64,000 nt of DNA, from the NCBI GenBank assembly GCA_963753845.1, contig CAVWEI010000002.1:62001-126000 (forward strand), read 5' to 3'. The stretch comes from Thiosocius sp963753845. Its GTDB lineage: Bacteria > Pseudomonadota > Gammaproteobacteria > Chromatiales > Chromatiaceae. Below, piece after piece: positions 23,659 to 32,884 of the stretch. Position 1 is the stretch's first letter, and every line of letters begins with the position of its first letter. The notes below the pieces were generated by a model. That model did not search any database. It was not told the origin of the DNA and saw only the letters and a program-made list of their open reading frames with translations. The position numbers were made by a program, and so were the translations under genes.

Positions 23659-25491
23659 ATGCGTCACCAACCATCTGATATCGAGCGCTCACCGTCACGG
23701 GACATCGGCAACCTGCGCCACCTGTTCGGTTTTCTACTGCCTTACCGCACACGGCTTACACTGGCCGCGCTTGCGTTGTTCGTGGCTGCCGGTGCCGTGC
23801 TGGCCTTCGGTGTCGTGATCCGCGACGTTGTCGACCGCGGTATCGGCAGCGGCAATGGCGAGATGCTCAATCAGTCGCTGTTGCTTTTTCTTGCGGTCGT
23901 CTCGGTGATGGCGCTGTCGGTGGGTGCACGGGTCTACGTGGTCAACTGGCTCGGTGAGCGCGTCGTGGCCGATGTGCGCAAGGCGGTGTTCTCACATGTG
24001 CTTACACTGGATGCGGGTTTTTTCGAGACCACCAGGACGGGTGAGGTAATTTCTCGATTGACTGCCGACACGACGTTGTTGCAGGCCGTCGTGGGGTCGA
24101 CGCTGGCTACCAGCGTTCGCAATCTGCTTTTGGTCCTCGGCGGTGTTGTGATGCTGCTGATTACCAGTGTGAAGCTTACCTTGCTGGTGCTGATCGGTGT
24201 GCCGCTTGTGGTGGTGCCGGTATGGCTGCTGGGGCGTCGGGTGCGAAGGCTGTCGCGGATCAGCCAGGATCGCATAGCCGATGTCGCATCGCGGATTGAC
24301 GAAGTGCTTTACGGCATTCGGACGGTACAGGCCTTCAGACACGAGGAAGCCGACCGGCGTGCTTATGGCGAGCAGGTGGATGCCGCGTTCGCTGCTGCTG
24401 TTGCCAGGGCGAAATTCAGTGGGTCGCTGACATCATTGGTGATGCTGTTGACCTTTGCCGGTATCGGCCTGGTCCTGTGGTTCGGTGGTCAGGATGTGCT
24501 CGCCGGTCGAATGACCGGTGGCGAGTTGTCGGCATTCGTCTTTTTTGCAGTCCTTGTGGCCGGTTCGGTGGGTGCGTTGAGCGAAGTCGCCGGAGAATTG
24601 ATGCGTGCAGCCGGTGCGACCGAGCGGTTGATGGATTTATTGGCAACCCGCTCAGCGGTTGTCGTGGCGACGCCGCCGGTCGCATTGCCAGATCCGGCCA
24701 AAGGGCGTGTTGCCTTCAGGGGAGTCGGTTTCAGCTATCCATCCCGGCCCGATCAGCACGTTATTGACGGTCTCGACCTGATCGTTGAACCGGGGGAGAC
24801 AGTGGCCCTGGTCGGGCCGTCCGGGGCTGGCAAGTCAACGCTGCTGCAGTTGCTGTTACGCTACTACGATCCACAGCTGGGTCGCGTTGAGCTGGATGGT
24901 GTCGATTTGCGCCGGGCCGACCCGGACGAGGTCCGGCGGCGTATCGCGATCGTGCCGCAGGAGCCGGTGATCTTCGGCGCTACCGCGCGCGAAAATATCG
25001 CCTATGGCATGGATGTTTCGGATGCGGACATCCAGGCAGCCGTCGATGCAGCGCATGCACGGGAATTCATTGACCGATTACCCGATGGGCTGGACACCTA
25101 TCTTGGCGAGCGTGGAGTAAGGTTGTCCGGTGGTCAGAAGCAGCGAATTGCCATAGCACGGGCGCTGTTGCGTGATCCTGCGGTGCTGCTGCTCGACGAG
25201 GCAACCAGTGCGCTCGATGCTCACAGCGAGAAGGCGGTACAGCTCGCGCTTGAAGAATTGATGGAGGGCAGATCAACCCTGGTTATCGCGCATAGACTGG
25301 CAACCGTGCGCAAAGCCGATCGCATTGTCGTCATGCAGGGTGGGCGCATCGTTGCCATGGGTCGGCATGAAGCGTTGGTGGCCGAGGGCGGGTTGTACGC
25401 CGGCCTGGCTGCGCTGCAGTTCCGCGATGGTGTTGTCGGCACAAACCCGTCGGCGGATCATCCATTCGACAAATTGGCGGAACGCCCATAA
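23659..25491 (+). CDS. ABC exporter half-transporter (MsbA/LmrA-like)
   Basis: The 610-residue protein has six membrane helices in residues 25-315 and an ATPase domain with Walker A GPSGAGKST (about 385), signature LSGGQKQRIAIARAL, Walker B VLLLDEATSALD and the switch histidine in VIAHRL. It functions as a homodimer exporting a hydrophobic compound, lipid or drug; the substrate cannot be told. The tail GGLYAGLAALQF followed by about 25 residues is usual. The ATG at 23659 starts the recognisable MRHQPSDIERSPSRDIGNLRHL; no strong ribosome-binding site is seen and the frame is open upstream to 23566. Confidence 0.93.
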   Translation: MRHQPSDIERSPSRDIGNLRHLFGFLLPYRTRLTLAALALFVAAGAVLAFGVVIRDVVDRGIGSGNGEMLNQSLLLFLAVVSVMALSVGARVYVVNWLGERVVADVRKAVFSHVLTLDAGFFETTRTGEVISRLTADTTLLQAVVGSTLATSVRNLLLVLGGVVMLLITSVKLTLLVLIGVPLVVVPVWLLGRRVRRLSRISQDRIADVASRIDEVLYGIRTVQAFRHEEADRRAYGEQVDAAFAAAVARAKFSGSLTSLVMLLTFAGIGLVLWFGGQDVLAGRMTGGELSAFVFFAVLVAGSVGALSEVAGELMRAAGATERLMDLLATRSAVVVATPPVALPDPAKGRVAFRGVGFSYPSRPDQHVIDGLDLIVEPGETVALVGPSGAGKSTLLQLLLRYYDPQLGRVELDGVDLRRADPDEVRRRIAIVPQEPVIFGATARENIAYGMDVSDADIQAAVDAAHAREFIDRLPDGLDTYLGERGVRLSGGQKQRIAIARALLRDPAVLLLDEATSALDAHSEKAVQLALEELMEGRSTLVIAHRLATVRKADRIVVMQGGRIVAMGRHEALVAEGGLYAGLAALQFRDGVVGTNPSADHPFDKLAERP

Positions 25492-25710
25492 CGCGGCAAT
25501 GGGGAGCCGATTGCCCGGCACGCCGGCTTCTCCTCGCTGCTCGACGGATTCGTAGAGACCGACTCTGTTGCCTTGCCGGTAGCGAATGCCAACAGTGCGG
25601 CAGCGAGGAAAAATGCCAGCATTCCCTGTACCGGCTGCGCTGGCCACAGGGTTTTGTGTGCCCGGAATGCGACAACACGACCGGCTGTGCGCCGCATAGC
25701 CGGAAGCTGT

Positions 25711-25801
25711 ATATGAATCGTTCAGCTCGGGATGCCCACGGGGAAAGAGCGATGGGTTTTCGTGGGAGTAAGAGATGGCTCGCTTCAATATTGGCGGCGG
25801 T
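25711..25801. repeat. Dispersed repeat, copy C (truncated)
   Basis: Only the right half matches the other copies: GGGATGCCCACGGGGA, then CGTGGGAGTAAGAGATGG and CGCTTCAATATTGGCGGCGG. It lies between the exporter and the DUF2189 gene. The rest of the 388-bp gap holds no gene I can support. Confidence 0.65.
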
Positions 25802-25879
25802 CCGAGATTGCGCTCCGAACGGCAATTCTGGCAAAGGTAGAGCCACATGAGGGCCGCATCTTAACGGGATCGATCAGCC

Positions 25880-26644
25880 TCAGGGCATTTCGCTGGGTAC
25901 AAGAGGAAAGGCTCGACGGTAAAGGGCAAAGCTCGCATACGACATCACCGGCAGAGTCAACAGCAAGAGCGGCAGCAGAAGAATCGACAATACGATCGCC
26001 CCGCTCAGCACCAGACCCCACACCAGGCAGACCGGGAAGTTACCGACAACGGTTCGCACACTCAGCTGAATACCTTGCACGGCGTCGCAGCGGCGTTCGT
26101 AGATCAGGGGCACGGAGAATGCCGAGAGGGCGAATATCATGTAGGCGATTACAGAGCCCATCAGTGATCCCCAAAGCTCGAACATTAGAACACTGCCACC
26201 GAGTTCTGGCACCCAGGCCAAGTCGTAGGAGATGTGCTCCCCGCCGAGCGTGAAGCTGTACAGCACGCCGGCGTCGGTAACCCACACCACGAACAGAAAG
26301 GCGCAGACCAGGGCGATAAGCCAAAGTCCCTTTGGCGCGATGTGAAACGAAGCGAATGCGTCGGACAGCCGGGGGCTGGTCCCCTGTGAATATTGCCTGG
26401 CCAGCTCGAAATAGCCGGTCAGGAATACGGGCCCAAGTAACATAAAGCCCCCGGAGATCGGCAATGCCAGAGGAGAAAATCCCAAAACGCCGATTGTGGT
26501 CAGCACAACCAGTCCAAACAAGGTGAACACGCTCGCATACGCAACGCTTACTGCTGGCATGCCAGCGAACATGGCGCGCCCCTCGCGCAGAGCGGCGCCG
26601 ATATCTGCATAGCCAAGGCGTGACATCGGCCGTCCGAAATCCAT
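25880..26644 (-). CDS. DUF2189 integral membrane protein
   Basis: The 254-residue protein has six hydrophobic helices and the DUF2189 pattern: LREGRAMFAGMPAVSVAYASVF at the start, LLGPVFLTGYFELARQ, a conserved DAF, and FALSAFSVPLIYERRCDA followed by SVRTVVGNFPV. The family is often found near cytochrome oxidase genes but its role is unknown. GGAGG lies about nine bases before the ATG at 26644. Repeat copy C lies just downstream and copy D upstream. Confidence 0.88.
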   Translation of the reverse strand: MDFGRPMSRLGYADIGAALREGRAMFAGMPAVSVAYASVFTLFGLVVLTTIGVLGFSPLALPISGGFMLLGPVFLTGYFELARQYSQGTSPRLSDAFASFHIAPKGLWLIALVCAFLFVVWVTDAGVLYSFTLGGEHISYDLAWVPELGGSVLMFELWGSLMGSVIAYMIFALSAFSVPLIYERRCDAVQGIQLSVRTVVGNFPVCLVWGLVLSGAIVLSILLLPLLLLTLPVMSYASFALYRRAFPLVPSEMP

Positions 26645-26812
26645 CAAGGGTCACCCTCCGTTTCGCGGCAGCCTTGCGTGGTTGTCGCGACACAGGCCAT
26701 TGAACTCACATGGCCCGACCATTTTATTATTGCCCGTTCATGCAGTGGTGCATTGTTCATGGCATTCAGCCGCCCAAACATGACCACTGTGTATGAAGAG
26801 CGATGGCCGGCT

Positions 26813-26950
26813 GGTGGCCCAAGAGATTGTCCTGGTGGTTACGAATGGATTCAGCGGATTATGAGGCAGCGGGATGGGAATGCCCACGGGGATCGGACAG
26901 TTAGGTGCTCGTGGGAGCGAGATTGGGGTCGCTTCGAATTTCGCGGCGGT
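26813..26950. repeat. Dispersed repeat, copy D
   Basis: It matches copies A and B from GGTGGCCCAAG through GGATTCAGCGGATTATGAGG, GGGAATGCCCACGGGGAT, GTTAGGTGCTCGTGGGAG and the right end CGCTTCGAATTTCGCGGCGG. The first 30 bp of copies A and B are absent. It lies in the 613-bp gap between the DUF2189 gene and katG, which otherwise contains only the katG upstream region. Confidence 0.75.
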
Positions 26951-27257
26951 CGTATTGCTCAGATACCCAGTTTGCGAGAGCCAATCCGCTCCGACCTGGA
27001 TTGGTCCAGCTTCCGTGACTGCGGATGATGCTTCCCGAATCACGCTGGGCCAACGATTGCCTGTCAGGTCACCAGCTTCGAAGTTGCAGCAACCAAACAG
27101 CGCGAGGTATCCGGCGGACCGCATTATCGTCTGATGGAGGCCTGATCGTTAAAAGCTATCTATACATTGTAATTAATCTATTAGACCAATCGAAACCAAG
27201 GGGCTATACACTTGGAGACCGATCAAGACGTCGCTATCGCGACAGGAGTAATAAATT

Positions 27258-29414
27258 ATGTCTGAGCTCAAATGCCCGGTAATGCATGGTGCCATTACGA
27301 CGGGCGACACGTCAGTCACGGAATGGTGGCCCGAAACCCTGAATCTCGACATCCTGCATCAGCACGATACCAAGACCAGCCCAATGGGAGAGGGCTTCGA
27401 CTATCGTGAGGCGCTCAAGTCGCTCGACGTGGATGCCTTGAAGAAAGACCTGCATGCTTTGATGACAGACAGCCAGGAATGGTGGCCTGCGGACTGGGGC
27501 CACTATGGTGGTCTGATGATTCGCATGGCGTGGCACGCCGCAGGTACCTATCGGGTCGCTGATGGTCGCGGGGGCGCGGGGACCGGTAATCAGCGCTTTG
27601 CGCCGATCAACTCCTGGCCCGACAACGCGAACCTCGACAAGGCGCGTCGCCTGCTTTGGCCGATCAAAAAGAAGTACGGCAACAAGATCAGCTGGGCCGA
27701 CCTGATCATCGTTGCGGGAACAATCGCTTACGAATCAATGGGCCTGAAGACCTTTGGCTTCGGGTTCGGCCGGGAGGACATCTGGCACCCGGAGAAGGAT
27801 GTCTATTGGGGCTCGGAAAAGGAGTGGCTGGCACCCAGCGACAATCCGAACAGCCGCTATTCGGGGGAAAGGGACCTGGAGAACCCGTTGGCCGCCGTGA
27901 TGATGGGCCTGATCTACGTGAATCCGGAAGGCGTGGACGGCCAGCCCGACCCGCTCAAGACCGCCAGGGACGTGCGTGAAACCTTTGCCCGCATGGCGAT
28001 GAACGACGAGGAAACCGTCGCCCTGACCGCCGGCGGTCATACCGTGGGCAAGTGTCACGGAAATGGCGACGCCGCACTGCTTGGGCCGGCACCGGAGGGC
28101 GCCAGCATCGAGGATCAGGGTTTCGGCTGGATGAACAAGACCAGCCGGGGCATTGGTCATGATGCGGTCACCAGCGGTCTTGAAGGGGCCTGGACGACCC
28201 ATCCGACCCAGTGGGACAACGGCTATTTCGACATGCTGCTCAACCACGAATGGGAATCGAAAAAGAGCCCCGCGGGCGCTTGGCAGTGGGAGCCGGTGGA
28301 CATCAAGGACGAGGACAAGCCGGTCGACGCTGAGAATCCGTCGGTCCGCCAAAACCCGGTCATGACCGACGCCGACATGGCCATGAAGATGGATCCCGAG
28401 TACCGCAAGATCTCCGAGCGCTTCAACGCGGATCCGGCCTATTTCGATGAGGTGTTCGCTCGTGCCTGGTTCAAGCTCACGCACCGCGACATGGGGCCGA
28501 AAGCGCGTTATATCGGTCCCGACGTGCCAAAGGAAGACTTGAATTGGCAGGATCCGGTTCCCGTAGGCAGCACGAGCTACGACGTCGAAGCGGTGAAGGC
28601 AAAGATTGCGGCCAGCGGTCTGAGCATTTCCGAAATGGTCACCATGGCCTGGGACAGCGCCAGAACCTTCCGCGGTTCGGATATGCGTGGTGGCGCGAAT
28701 GGCGCGCGCATCCGCCTGGCTCCGCAGAAGGATTGGGCCGGCAACGAACCCGAGCGGCTTGCCAGGGTGCTTGGCGTGCTCGAGGGTATTGCGGCCGACA
28801 CTGGCGCCAGCGTGGCCGATGTCATTGTGCTTGCCGGCAACGTCGGCATCGAGCAGGCGGCCAGGGCAGCGGGCTTCAACATCACCGTCCCCTTTGTTTC
28901 CGGGCGCGGCGATGCAACGGAGGACATGACCGATGCTGCTTCGTTCGAAGTGCTGGAGCCCATCCATGACGGCTATCGCAACTGGCTCAAGCAGGACTAC
29001 GCCGTGAGCGCCGAAGAGCTCATGCTCGATCGCACCCAGCTCATGGGGCTTACAGCTCCAGAGATGACCGTGCTTGTTGGAGGCATGCGTGTTCTCGGCA
29101 CCAACCATGGCGGAACCAAGCACGGTGTGTTCACTGATCGCGAAGGCGCACTAACGAACGACTTCTTCGTCAATCTGACCGACATGGGCAATACCTGGAA
29201 GCCTGCGGGGAACAATCTGTATGAAGTCCATGATCGCAAGACGGACAAGATCAAGTGGACCGCAACACGAGTGGATCTTGTGTTCGGCTCAAACTCGATT
29301 CTTCGGTCATACGCTGAAGTCTATGCTCAGGATGACAACAAGGAAAAATTCGTCAACGATTTCGTTGCGGCATGGACCAAGGTCATGAATGCTGATCGCT
29401 TCGATCTGAACTAA
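27258..29414 (+). CDS. katG: Catalase-peroxidase KatG
   Basis: The 718-residue bifunctional haem enzyme removes hydrogen peroxide. The distal triad is in IRMAWHAAGTYR (R, W, H), the proximal histidine in TAGGHTVGK, and the Met-Tyr-Trp adduct residues are present: tryptophan of MAWH, tyrosine of GLIYVNPEG and methionine of RMAMND. The C-terminal duplicated domain (GANGARIRLAPQKDW, TVLVGGMRVLG) is complete. AGGAG lies nine to ten bases before the ATG. The 290-bp AT-rich upstream region has CTAT repeats 22 bp apart (27156, 27178), a spacing also seen in OxyR sites, though the match is incomplete. Confidence 0.98.
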   Translation: MSELKCPVMHGAITTGDTSVTEWWPETLNLDILHQHDTKTSPMGEGFDYREALKSLDVDALKKDLHALMTDSQEWWPADWGHYGGLMIRMAWHAAGTYRVADGRGGAGTGNQRFAPINSWPDNANLDKARRLLWPIKKKYGNKISWADLIIVAGTIAYESMGLKTFGFGFGREDIWHPEKDVYWGSEKEWLAPSDNPNSRYSGERDLENPLAAVMMGLIYVNPEGVDGQPDPLKTARDVRETFARMAMNDEETVALTAGGHTVGKCHGNGDAALLGPAPEGASIEDQGFGWMNKTSRGIGHDAVTSGLEGAWTTHPTQWDNGYFDMLLNHEWESKKSPAGAWQWEPVDIKDEDKPVDAENPSVRQNPVMTDADMAMKMDPEYRKISERFNADPAYFDEVFARAWFKLTHRDMGPKARYIGPDVPKEDLNWQDPVPVGSTSYDVEAVKAKIAASGLSISEMVTMAWDSARTFRGSDMRGGANGARIRLAPQKDWAGNEPERLARVLGVLEGIAADTGASVADVIVLAGNVGIEQAARAAGFNITVPFVSGRGDATEDMTDAASFEVLEPIHDGYRNWLKQDYAVSAEELMLDRTQLMGLTAPEMTVLVGGMRVLGTNHGGTKHGVFTDREGALTNDFFVNLTDMGNTWKPAGNNLYEVHDRKTDKIKWTATRVDLVFGSNSILRSYAEVYAQDDNKEKFVNDFVAAWTKVMNADRFDLN

Positions 29415-29423
29415 ACAAAATCG

Positions 29424-29463
29424 GGCATCCCCATGCTGCCAATCTCGATAGCGTGGGGATGCA
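29424..29463 (+). terminator. Hairpin after katG
   Basis: GCATCCCCATGCT pairs with AGCGTGGGGATGC (12 of 13) about ten bases after the katG stop. No T-run follows, so it may stabilise the message rather than terminate it. The remainder of the 334-bp gap to 29748 holds nothing I can support. Confidence 0.5.
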
Positions 29464-29748
29464 TCAAAGTCATAGCACTGTCTGCATCGAATGGGGTCCT
29501 TGACACTGTTCGTTTTGATGGTTCGTCGACAGCAGGATAGATCAGCGTTTACTGGAGCCCATTCCTGAGGGCTACTCTCGCTGCGGTAGCATCGATTCGG
29601 CGGGCTGGTCTAAATCCAGACGATACCTGGCTCAATCCAAAGGGTCCGTTAAGCCACGTGGTTAACCGCGGAAACGGATCGCCCGAAGATTCGGTCGAGA
29701 GAGTCGCAGGCCGATTGTCGTTCCTGCGGTGGTTCTGACTACCTGGGC

Positions 29749-30966
29749 TCAGGGCTCCAGGATGAAGCCCGGCGGCGCCTTTTCCCAAGGATAACCATCC
29801 AGGGCCATTTGATAGCCGCGGTCCAAAAGCTTCCTCATGTAAACGGGATCGAAGCTTTCGGTCGGTTTATCGGTAAAGTCTGATGGGATATAGGCCAGAT
29901 TGAAGTCGTTTCCATCACGTTTGCACAGCGCATATATCTGGTAGAGATCACCGATACCCTGTGTCCTGATGAGTGAGTCAATGGTGCGCGAGGCAATCGG
30001 AAAAACACTGCGTTTCGTACCATCGTAATCCGGATCAAGAAAAGAGTTTCTAATGACGTAGACCTTGGGTTTTCCGCGAACCCTGAGCTTTTGAGTGATC
30101 AGCTTCCAGTCAACTGCTGCCGGGTAGACGAACACCTGCGATCCGGTTCCCCCATCCACGTGCATCTCGTCATACTGCTTACCCTCAGCCTCCACGGTAA
30201 TCATCACAGGAGGAAAGGCGACAGGTATGGCTGCAGACGCCCGGAGTAACTCATGTATCAGGGATATCTTCTGCGGATAGTCACTGGCTGCAATGGCACC
30301 GATACTCCAGATGACCGACCGGCTGGCATCCAGGTTCAAGGTGCCGATGAACAAGCGCCGGCCTCTTCTATGCTCCCGGGCAATGGCGTCGATCATTTCG
30401 GCATCAATGTACTTCGCGATCAACGCCTTCAGAGGCGCTGTATCGGTCACCGAATCGCCAAAGGCGGCGCTTAACAGGTTGCGTTGCTTGGCGATATCTT
30501 TGGTCGTGGTGCTCGTATACACCTCTTTCATCTCATCGTCATAGTCCGGGCCCAGAAAGGCAAATGGCGCAGTCAGGGCGCCCGTGCTGACTCCGGTGAC
30601 CATGGTGAATTCAGGCCGCTTACCGTTCGCCGTCCACCCCAGAAGCAAGCCTGCGCCGAATGCACCGTTCGCACCCCCTCCGGAGATTGCGAGGTAGTTA
30701 TGCGGCTCCTCATAAACTCCAGCGAACTCGCGACGAAAATCCGCTACGGTAAATGTGTTGAATCTATCGGCGGCATAAGTCGGCCATTCGTCACCCCAGA
30801 ATCTCGCATCCGGAATACCTGTAATGCCTGCTTTCAAAGTGAACTCGCGAGGCAGCGTATTGCGCTCCGGCACACTCGAACACCCGGCCAGCGCGAGTAC
30901 AAGGAGGACAGCACACCATCGGCTCGCTTGACTCAGGGAAAGAAAGAATGGCGATGAGCGTGGCAT
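29749..30966 (-). CDS. Patatin-like phospholipase lipoprotein
   Basis: From the ATG at 30966 the product is 405 residues with a lipoprotein signal ending LAGC (cysteine 29). The patatin fold is evident: oxyanion loop SGGGANGAFGAG (95-106), nucleophile elbow GVSTG (serine 127) and the dyad aspartate in DGGTG. It would be anchored in a membrane facing the periplasm and hydrolyse lipids or acyl esters. The spacing LNLDASRSVIWSIGAIA and PQKISLIHELLRASAAIPVAFPP are typical for this family. The frame extends 27 codons upstream without a signal-like start. Confidence 0.9.
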   Translation of the reverse strand: MPRSSPFFLSLSQASRWCAVLLVLALAGCSSVPERNTLPREFTLKAGITGIPDARFWGDEWPTYAADRFNTFTVADFRREFAGVYEEPHNYLAISGGGANGAFGAGLLLGWTANGKRPEFTMVTGVSTGALTAPFAFLGPDYDDEMKEVYTSTTTKDIAKQRNLLSAAFGDSVTDTAPLKALIAKYIDAEMIDAIAREHRRGRRLFIGTLNLDASRSVIWSIGAIAASDYPQKISLIHELLRASAAIPVAFPPVMITVEAEGKQYDEMHVDGGTGSQVFVYPAAVDWKLITQKLRVRGKPKVYVIRNSFLDPDYDGTKRSVFPIASRTIDSLIRTQGIGDLYQIYALCKRDGNDFNLAYIPSDFTDKPTESFDPVYMRKLLDRGYQMALDGYPWEKAPPGFILEP

Positions 30967-31187
30967 TGTCGTTCCGTTATTTTTGATTAAGTAAACCGGG
31001 GGCGGCGACAACGTATTCGAGCATACACGAATGGAACGCCAAAACACTCATTGCCCTGCGGGTAGTCGACTATGATATGCGGGGCATATTGTCCTTGTCC
31101 GTCGGGAGCAGTAAGCCATCCTTCGAAATGCCCCGGAATTTTCTTTCCGTGCAGATCCAACTTTAGAGTCCCCGATAGGGGATCTGC

Positions 31188-31480
31188 AAACCCGTCGCCT
31201 TTAGGCGACGGATAGTCGTAGGGCCGGCTGTGCCGGCCGATCATCCGTCAGGCGCAGCCTGACCCGCGACCGGGGCCGGCATCGGTGGGCGCGGGGATAT
31301 TCGGTAGAGAGCAGTGAGTATGTGACCGATGAGGTCTGGCAGGAATACATCACGAACTGGAAGCCACTGGAACCGAACGATGATCTTCATGTTGTGTAGC
31401 GACCGCAATCGGCTGGATGGCCGATCGATCCGGCTTTCAGCCGCAACCCGAAGCCACCGGCTTTAGCCCCAGAAATCGGT
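31188..31480 (+). mobile_element. IS200/IS605-like remnant
   Basis: Three perfect hairpins stand in a row: 31192-31211 (CCGTCGCCT), 31222-31238 (GGCCGGC) and 31247-31263 (GTCAGGC). Then a 39-residue open tail (31280-31399) contains WARGYSVESS and VTDEVWQEYI, which resembles the C-terminus of IS200/IS605 TnpA. A right-end-like segment with AAGCCACCGGCTTTAGCC follows at about 31451-31468. The catalytic part is gone. A fourth hairpin (GCAGATCC/GGATCTGC, 31151-31187) lies just to the left. The surrounding 670-bp gap holds no other gene I can support. Confidence 0.5.
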
Positions 31481-31637
31481 GTAGAGTTGCCGCACAGGAT
31501 CAGAGAAGTTTTCAGCCGTTATTAAACCGTCTTTGGAAACGGGGTAGAACCCAAGGCTATCAATATTTCTTATGCTTCAGCCTGGGCTTGCGGCGAACTA
31601 AACTTAGAGTAGAGGACACAAAGAGGAGGTGAGAGAG

Positions 31638-31910
31638 ATGTTGACTTACGAAGACTGTATTGGTCTGAGCGATTTGACCGAAGAGGAAGTTGAGGCGATT
31701 GCGGAGCACGAGAATATTCCGGAAATCGTGGCTGCTGAGCTTGGAAGTTACCTGGTCCACACCGACGATGGCGTACCGAAGATCCGTCGCATCATATTGG
31801 AAGATATCGAATTGGCGGAGAAGAAGGGTGATGCGGAACATGTGATCACGCTGAAGCTTGTACTCAAACATTTTGTGGACACTCATCCTCAGGCTGCGAT
31901 CAACACTTGA
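31638..31910 (+). CDS. Small acidic conserved protein
   Basis: The 90-residue protein starts MLTYEDCIGLSDLTEEEVEAIAEHENIPEIVAAELG and ends in a helical, lysine/histidine-containing segment. GGAGG eight bases before the ATG at 31638 fixes the start; the frame opens three codons earlier at a GTG. I recognise the sequence as of a type widespread in gammaproteobacteria, but without known function. It precedes the phasin gene in the same direction, so it may belong to the polyhydroxyalkanoate locus. Confidence 0.85.
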   Translation: MLTYEDCIGLSDLTEEEVEAIAEHENIPEIVAAELGSYLVHTDDGVPKIRRIILEDIELAEKKGDAEHVITLKLVLKHFVDTHPQAAINT

Positions 31911-32053
31911 GCCGTCGTCAGGGTGATCTTTTATGGAAGGCGTCTTTGGGTTACTGGCGCCGAGAGTGTCTTGCGTTTTTTGCTTTTCGGTTCTGATTAT
32001 TGGCCGCCCTTCAGAGACTATGCGTCTTTGAGTGAAAAGTTCCGATCCCGCTG

Positions 32054-32131
32054 TTTTTGTGCGGTGCACAAAAAGGCTTGACCCAGCCCTGTGCTGTCCC
32101 GATAATGAAATCGGATTGTGCAGTGCAGCAA
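32054..32131 (+). promoter_or_regulatory. Phasin promoter with flanking candidate operators
   Basis: A strong sigma-70-like promoter is visible: TTGACC at 32078-32083, 17-base spacer, GATAAT at 32101-32106. A perfect dyad TTTTTGTGC-GGT-GCACAAAAA (32054-32074) lies directly upstream of the -35, and a TGC-rich sequence TTGTGCAGTGCAGCAA (32116-32131) covers the likely start of transcription. TGC-rich operators are the known targets of the PHA repressor PhaR; binding here is inference. Confidence 0.6.
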
Positions 32132-32165
32132 TTTTAGGGGTTCAACCAACTTTAGGGTAAATACC

Positions 32166-32636
32166 ATGGCTTCTCAGACGAATAATCCTTTTGACTTCAC
32201 CAGCCTTTTCAAAGGCTATGATCCCCAGGCATTCCTTAAGCAGATGCAGGGTGGTTTCAACGCCTATCAACTGCCGAATTTCGATAGCGGCGCTTTTCTG
32301 GAGTCCCAGAGGAAGAACATGGAGGCGCTGGTGAGTGCCAACCAAGCCGCTTTTGCCGGCACTCAGGAGCTTTTCAAGTGCCAGTCGAAAATGCTTCAGC
32401 AGGCGATGGCCGATGCCACTGATGCGGCCAGGGGGCTGGCGAGTTCCAGCAATCCACAGGATTTGGCCGAGAAGCAGGCCGAGTTGTTGCAGTCCGCGAT
32501 GGAGAAAGCACTGGCCAATTCCGCTGAACTGACCGAGTTGGTCAAGAGCAGTCAGGAAGCAGTTGCCAAGCAGGTCAACGAGCGTTTTCTCGCCAGTATT
32601 CAAGAAATCAAGGACGCGATCGGCAAGCTGGGCTGA
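32166..32636 (+). CDS. Phasin (PHA granule-associated protein)
   Basis: The 156-residue protein is helical with the phasin pattern: an N-terminal PFDFTSLFKGYDPQAFLKQMQGG, a central KNMEALVSANQAAFAGTQELF and a long amphipathic coiled-coil region ending NERFLASIQEIKDAIGKLG. Phasins coat polyhydroxyalkanoate granules. The ATG at 32166 follows a strong promoter with candidate PhaR operators; the frame opens 16 codons earlier without a start signal. The PHA synthase gene follows in the same direction after 248 bases. Confidence 0.92.
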   Translation: MASQTNNPFDFTSLFKGYDPQAFLKQMQGGFNAYQLPNFDSGAFLESQRKNMEALVSANQAAFAGTQELFKCQSKMLQQAMADATDAARGLASSSNPQDLAEKQAELLQSAMEKALANSAELTELVKSSQEAVAKQVNERFLASIQEIKDAIGKLG

Positions 32637-32884
32637 TTCAGTGTATTCCCTGGTCTCTCCCAAGGCATGCAGCAGGAGAGGCCATTACGTTATACGTTTT
32701 GGCGGGAAAGAGTACGCGGGTCGTCACTGGAAAGCCGGGCCTGTCCCGGTTGATTGCCGTACCCGAAAATACTTGTTGGTTGCCATTTTGCCGGAATGCC
32801 GGTCAGGAACCGAATAATAAGTCGTGCCTGCAGAACAGAAGTTTGGATTACGTGGCGGGAAAATGCGCCGAGGATGAGCCGACA

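Noticed and set aside
27735..29123. 462-codon minus-strand frame
   Set aside because: Antisense to katG, whose catalytic residues are all present on the plus strand.
30987..31244. 85-codon minus-strand frame beside the patatin gene
   Set aside because: Its first third is translated from the hairpin-rich insertion-sequence end; the rest (GHFEGWLTAPDGQGQY) looks somewhat protein-like but has no start or domain I can support.
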